Positions 61,166 through 64,000 of a stretch of 64,000 nt of DNA are shown here, in pieces. Within the stretch, counting starts at the first letter, position 1. The number at the start of each line of letters is the position of its first letter. Below the pieces are notes generated by a model. It was given only the letters and a program-made list of their open reading frames with translations, made no database searches and was not told the DNA's origin. The stretch comes from Bacillota bacterium (GTDB lineage: Bacteria; Bacillota; Bacilli; Paenibacillales; NBRC-103111), in contig JAEWGW010000025.1 of NCBI GenBank assembly GCA_023388055.1, positions 248,001 through 312,000 of the forward strand. The letters run 5' to 3'. The position numbers and the translations under genes were made by a program.

Positions 61166-62896
61166 CTGAGACTCCAACATAAGGTCATCCTGGCGTTTTG
61201 CCTGCTGATTATCGGGCCTTTTCTCGCTGTGGGCTGGATTTCCTCCTCCAAAACCTCCGCCACCATCCAGGACGAGGTAGGGAAAACCATGCTCCAGCTG
61301 GTGAAGCAGAATCATGCCATGATGGAAAATACGCTGATTTCTGTGCGGGATAAAACCATCACCTTTTTGGACAATTACTTCTTCAGCAATCCTTCACAGC
61401 TGGCCTTCTGGACGAACATCAGCACCATGGGGGAGCTGACCGAGGCGGACGCCATACTCGGGCGCTGGTCCTCCGACGGGACGGAGTATGCCTTATACCT
61501 GAAGGAGGAGAATGCGCTTCCGGTGGATGCCACCACCAAAAGCAAGGGGATTATCTACTTAAGCGGGAACGAGGAGGAGTATCCCCCCTGGGCGGAGGCG
61601 ACCTTGACGGAAAAAGGAGCGGGAGTGGTCCGGCTGGCCAGCACCAGCAGCGGGCTGCCTACAGTTTCCTTCACCAGGACCATTCTCCATCCCGAGAAGT
61701 ATGAGGAGACCTTGGGTTTTTTGGCCGTGTCCAAGCTGGAGGTGCTTCTGATGAAGAATATGATCGCCGTGCAGCTTCCCAAGGATGCGGCCATCTTCCT
61801 CTATGACAGCCGGGGTGAGCTGTTGATGCAATACGGGGAGGGAACGCTGCTTCAGGGGGAGCTTCCTGCTTCCTTGGGAAATCAGGAATCCGGGTATTCC
61901 TATGCAAGAGGCAGCCACGCCCATTTGTACGCGGTCTCCTATGAAAACGGCTTTGGAACCCGGCTGGTGTACAAGATTCCGCTAGCCTCCATCACCGGCA
62001 ACCAGACCCAATTCCAGCGGACCATTACGGTTATGCTGGGGGTGTATCTGCTATTCGTGCTGCTGTTTGTGCTGTATCTCATCCGGGATATTATCAAACC
62101 CCTGGGCAAGCTGGTGATGTTCACCCGGGTGTATGAGCCGGGCCAGCGGCTGCCCTTCGACACCTCTCTGCCGCGGCAGCGGACGGACGAATTCGGATTG
62201 CTGTACCAGGCCTTCATCCGGATGACCCAGCGTTTGGACCAATCCATTGAGGAAAACTACGGTATGCAGATCAAGCAGAAGGAGCAGGAGCTGTCGGCGC
62301 TGCACTCCCAGATTACACCCCATCTTTTGTACAATACCCTGGATTCCATCTATTGGTATGCCCTGGGCAGCGGCAATCAGGATGTGGGGAGTATGGTGAA
62401 GGATCTGTCCAAGCTGCTGCGCATCGGATTAAGCAAGGGAAAAAGCATCATTACCGTCAGCGAGGAGCTGGAGCATGTACAGGCCTACATCCGTCTTCAG
62501 ATGAAGCGGTATCCCGGTGTTTTCGAGGTATTTTGGGATATGGAGGAGGGGGTGGAGAACTGTATGGTCCCCAAGGTGGTGATTCAGCCGCTGGTGGAAA
62601 ATGCGATTTTTCACGGAGTCCAGAGTATGGACGGGGAGGGCCAGCTGTGGCTCCGGGTGAAGCGCCAAGGGGAGGAGCTGCACATTCTGGTGGAGGACAA
62701 CGGCTTTATTCCGGTGGATTTGGACAAGCTGCGCCAGATCGTGGACGGCACGCTCCGGGACAAGGGCTATGGCATCCGCAATGTGCATCAGCGTATCCAG
62801 CTTCATTACGGCGAAGCCTACGGTCTGGAGTACCGGCTCCGGCCGGATGGAGGCCTCATCGCTTCCATCGTGGTGCCCGTGCAGATCAAAGAGTAA
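61166..62896 (+). CDS. LytS/YesM-type sensor histidine kinase, probable CTG start
   Basis: A kinase of 576 residues if it starts at CTG 61166, which has AGGGGGA 6 bases upstream. Only this start includes the N-terminal membrane segment VILAFCLLIIGPFLAVGWI; later ATG or GTG starts would lose it, and no ATG, GTG or TTG lies in frame between the preceding stop and that segment. Next come an extracellular domain, a second membrane segment (VMLGVYLLFVLLFVLYLI near 290), a HAMP linker, His386 in HSQITPHLLYNTLDSIYW, and an ATPase domain (PLVENAIFHGVQS, EDNGFIP). It pairs with the regulator directly upstream. Confidence 0.82.
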   Translation: MRLQHKVILAFCLLIIGPFLAVGWISSSKTSATIQDEVGKTMLQLVKQNHAMMENTLISVRDKTITFLDNYFFSNPSQLAFWTNISTMGELTEADAILGRWSSDGTEYALYLKEENALPVDATTKSKGIIYLSGNEEEYPPWAEATLTEKGAGVVRLASTSSGLPTVSFTRTILHPEKYEETLGFLAVSKLEVLLMKNMIAVQLPKDAAIFLYDSRGELLMQYGEGTLLQGELPASLGNQESGYSYARGSHAHLYAVSYENGFGTRLVYKIPLASITGNQTQFQRTITVMLGVYLLFVLLFVLYLIRDIIKPLGKLVMFTRVYEPGQRLPFDTSLPRQRTDEFGLLYQAFIRMTQRLDQSIEENYGMQIKQKEQELSALHSQITPHLLYNTLDSIYWYALGSGNQDVGSMVKDLSKLLRIGLSKGKSIITVSEELEHVQAYIRLQMKRYPGVFEVFWDMEEGVENCMVPKVVIQPLVENAIFHGVQSMDGEGQLWLRVKRQGEELHILVEDNGFIPVDLDKLRQIVDGTLRDKGYGIRNVHQRIQLHYGEAYGLEYRLRPDGGLIASIVVPVQIKE

Positions 62897-62920
62897 ATGC
62901 TTATGGTTTCATTGGATAAA

Positions 62921-62965
62921 TTTACAAAAAATTATCGTGACATTTGTCTAACTCTATTTTAGAAT
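62921..62965 (+). promoter_or_regulatory. Possible promoter and Pho box of nucleotidase gene
   Basis: TGACAT (62938-62943) and TAGAAT (62960-62965) are 16 bases apart. TTTACA (62921), TTATCG (62932) and TTTGTC (62943) recur every 11 bases, like direct repeats bound by PhoP; the second and third match only in part. Confidence 0.4.
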
Positions 62966-63023
62966 GATTATTGTGTGGTTATTTTGGCATACATAACTAG
63001 AGAGAATAGAGGAGGAACTCCAT

Positions 63024-64000
63024 TTGTCAGGTACAAACAGGTTTTCAGCTTGGAAAAAAGTCCTATCGGCCACGGTGGCAGCCAGTCTGCTGACCCTGCC
63101 CGCTGTACTTCCCGCAGCTGCCCAGGACGGGGCGGTAACGGTAGACCTGCGGATTATGGAAACCACGGATCTGCATGTAAACATGGTCAACTATGATTAT
63201 TTTGCGGACAAGCCTACAGATGAATACGGCTTTGCCAAAACCGCCTCACTGATCAAAAAAGCCCGTCAAGCGGCCAAAAACAGCCTGCTGTTCGATAACG
63301 GCGACCTGATCCAGGGCAATCCGTTGGGCGACTATGTGGCTACGGTGGACCCCCTTCAGCAGGGCGAAACCCACCCGGTTTACAAGGCGATGAATCTGCT
63401 GGATTATGATGCCGGCAACCTGGGCAACCACGAGTTCAACTATGGCCTGGACTTCCTTGATACCTCTCTCGCAGGCTCCAATTTTCCTTATGTGAATGCC
63501 AATGTCTATGTGGATGATCAGGACCAGGATGAATCCAATGACAAGAACCTGTTCACCCCGTATCTGATTCTGGATAAAGAGGTCACCGACAACAGCGGCG
63601 CCAAGCATACGCTGAAGGTGGGTGTGATCGGCTTTGTGCCTCCGCAGATTGTTCAATGGGACAAGGCTAAGCTGGAGGGCAAGGTGGTAGTGAAGGATAT
63701 CGTCAAAACCGCCGAGAAGTTTGTGCCCGAAATGAAGGTCAAGGGCGCGGACATTGTAGTTGCTATTCCCCATTCCGGCTTCGAGAATATTCCGCAGGCG
63801 GACAAAATGGAAAACTCCGTGCTGTACCTGAGCAAGGTGAAGGATATTAACGCCATTCTGTTCGGCCACGCCCATAAGGTATTCCCGAGTGCCGCCTTCA
63901 AGGACCAGCCGGGAGTGGATCTGGCCAAGGGAACCATCAACGGTGTGCCTTCTGTTGAACCCGGCTACTGGGGCAACAATCTGGGCATCATCGACCTGAA
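63024..64000 (+). CDS. CpdB-like cyclic nucleotide phosphodiesterase/nucleotidase, cut by window end
   Basis: The first 325 codons of a secreted 5'-nucleotidase-family protein. It starts at TTG 63024 with GGAGGAAC upstream. The signal peptide ends near LPAAAQD. The metallophosphoesterase motifs are visible: METTDLHVNM, FDNGDLIQGNPLGDY, LGNHEFNYGLDF, IAIPHSGFE-like and GHAHKVFP near the end. These suit a bifunctional 2',3'-cyclic-nucleotide 2'-phosphodiesterase/3'-nucleotidase. It releases phosphate and nucleosides outside the cell. The C-terminal nucleotide-binding domain and any wall anchor lie beyond the window. Confidence 0.88.
   Translation, partial: MSGTNRFSAWKKVLSATVAASLLTLPAVLPAAAQDGAVTVDLRIMETTDLHVNMVNYDYFADKPTDEYGFAKTASLIKKARQAAKNSLLFDNGDLIQGNPLGDYVATVDPLQQGETHPVYKAMNLLDYDAGNLGNHEFNYGLDFLDTSLAGSNFPYVNANVYVDDQDQDESNDKNLFTPYLILDKEVTDNSGAKHTLKVGVIGFVPPQIVQWDKAKLEGKVVVKDIVKTAEKFVPEMKVKGADIVVAIPHSGFENIPQADKMENSVLYLSKVKDINAILFGHAHKVFPSAAFKDQPGVDLAKGTINGVPSVEPGYWGNNLGIIDL

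Overview
The window reads as chromosome from a Gram-positive, endospore-forming member of the Paenibacillaceae (Paenibacillus or a close relative). This rests on SLH-domain cell-surface proteins, many YesN/LytS-type sensor pairs, strong GGAGG ribosome-binding sites with frequent TTG/GTG starts, a T-box leader on valS, collagen-like exosporium-type proteins, and cre sites of the CcpA type. No rRNA, tRNA, prophage or CRISPR was seen.

Layout. (1) 1-8481: an ABC exporter, then a compact seven-gene operon for a catechol-type metabolite. It holds an AsbF-like 3-dehydroshikimate dehydratase, an AMP-ligase, an acyl carrier protein, a PaaK-like adenylate-forming enzyme, two BtrH-like Cys/His/Asp acyltransferases and a small beta-sandwich protein. 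This looks like the 3,4-dihydroxybenzoyl half of petrobactin synthesis without visible NIS synthetases, and it is the best candidate for an undescribed pathway. (2) 8482-12240: repeats, two reverse-strand DUF4183/collagen-like surface proteins, a membrane-anchored lysozyme-like protein, and a T-box. (3) 12282-23589: housekeeping genes (valS, folC, murC, maf) with a Uma2 nuclease-like gene, a SPOR protein, an SLH amidase and a DUF4321 membrane protein. (4) 23590-28599: a strong promoter, an 11-codon leader peptide and an attenuator in front of a MutS2-like gene lacking the Smr domain, in an operon with an ABC-2 exporter; this is probably induced by ribosome stalling. (5) 28642-37420: a xylose locus (XylFII-LytS-YesN sensor trio, then XylFGH transporter) with a perfect cre site. 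(6) 37574-41324: a winged-helix regulator, an MFS exporter and a secreted copper-amine-oxidase-like domain protein. (7) 41842-62896: a plant-polysaccharide locus with a 2024-codon SLH-anchored beta-helix protein, a GH35 enzyme, a membrane AraC sensor, a secreted beta-helix protein, a LplB/LplC-type ABC importer with binding lipoprotein, and a YesN/LytS pair. (8) The window ends inside a CpdB-like nucleotidase gene with a possible Pho box.

The intergenic regions hold five copies of a phased four-box element of about 180-184 bp. Its two forward and two inverted boxes are spaced about 50 bp apart, although the box sequence differs between subfamilies. A related 52-bp tandem repeat and two MITE-like hairpin elements are also present.
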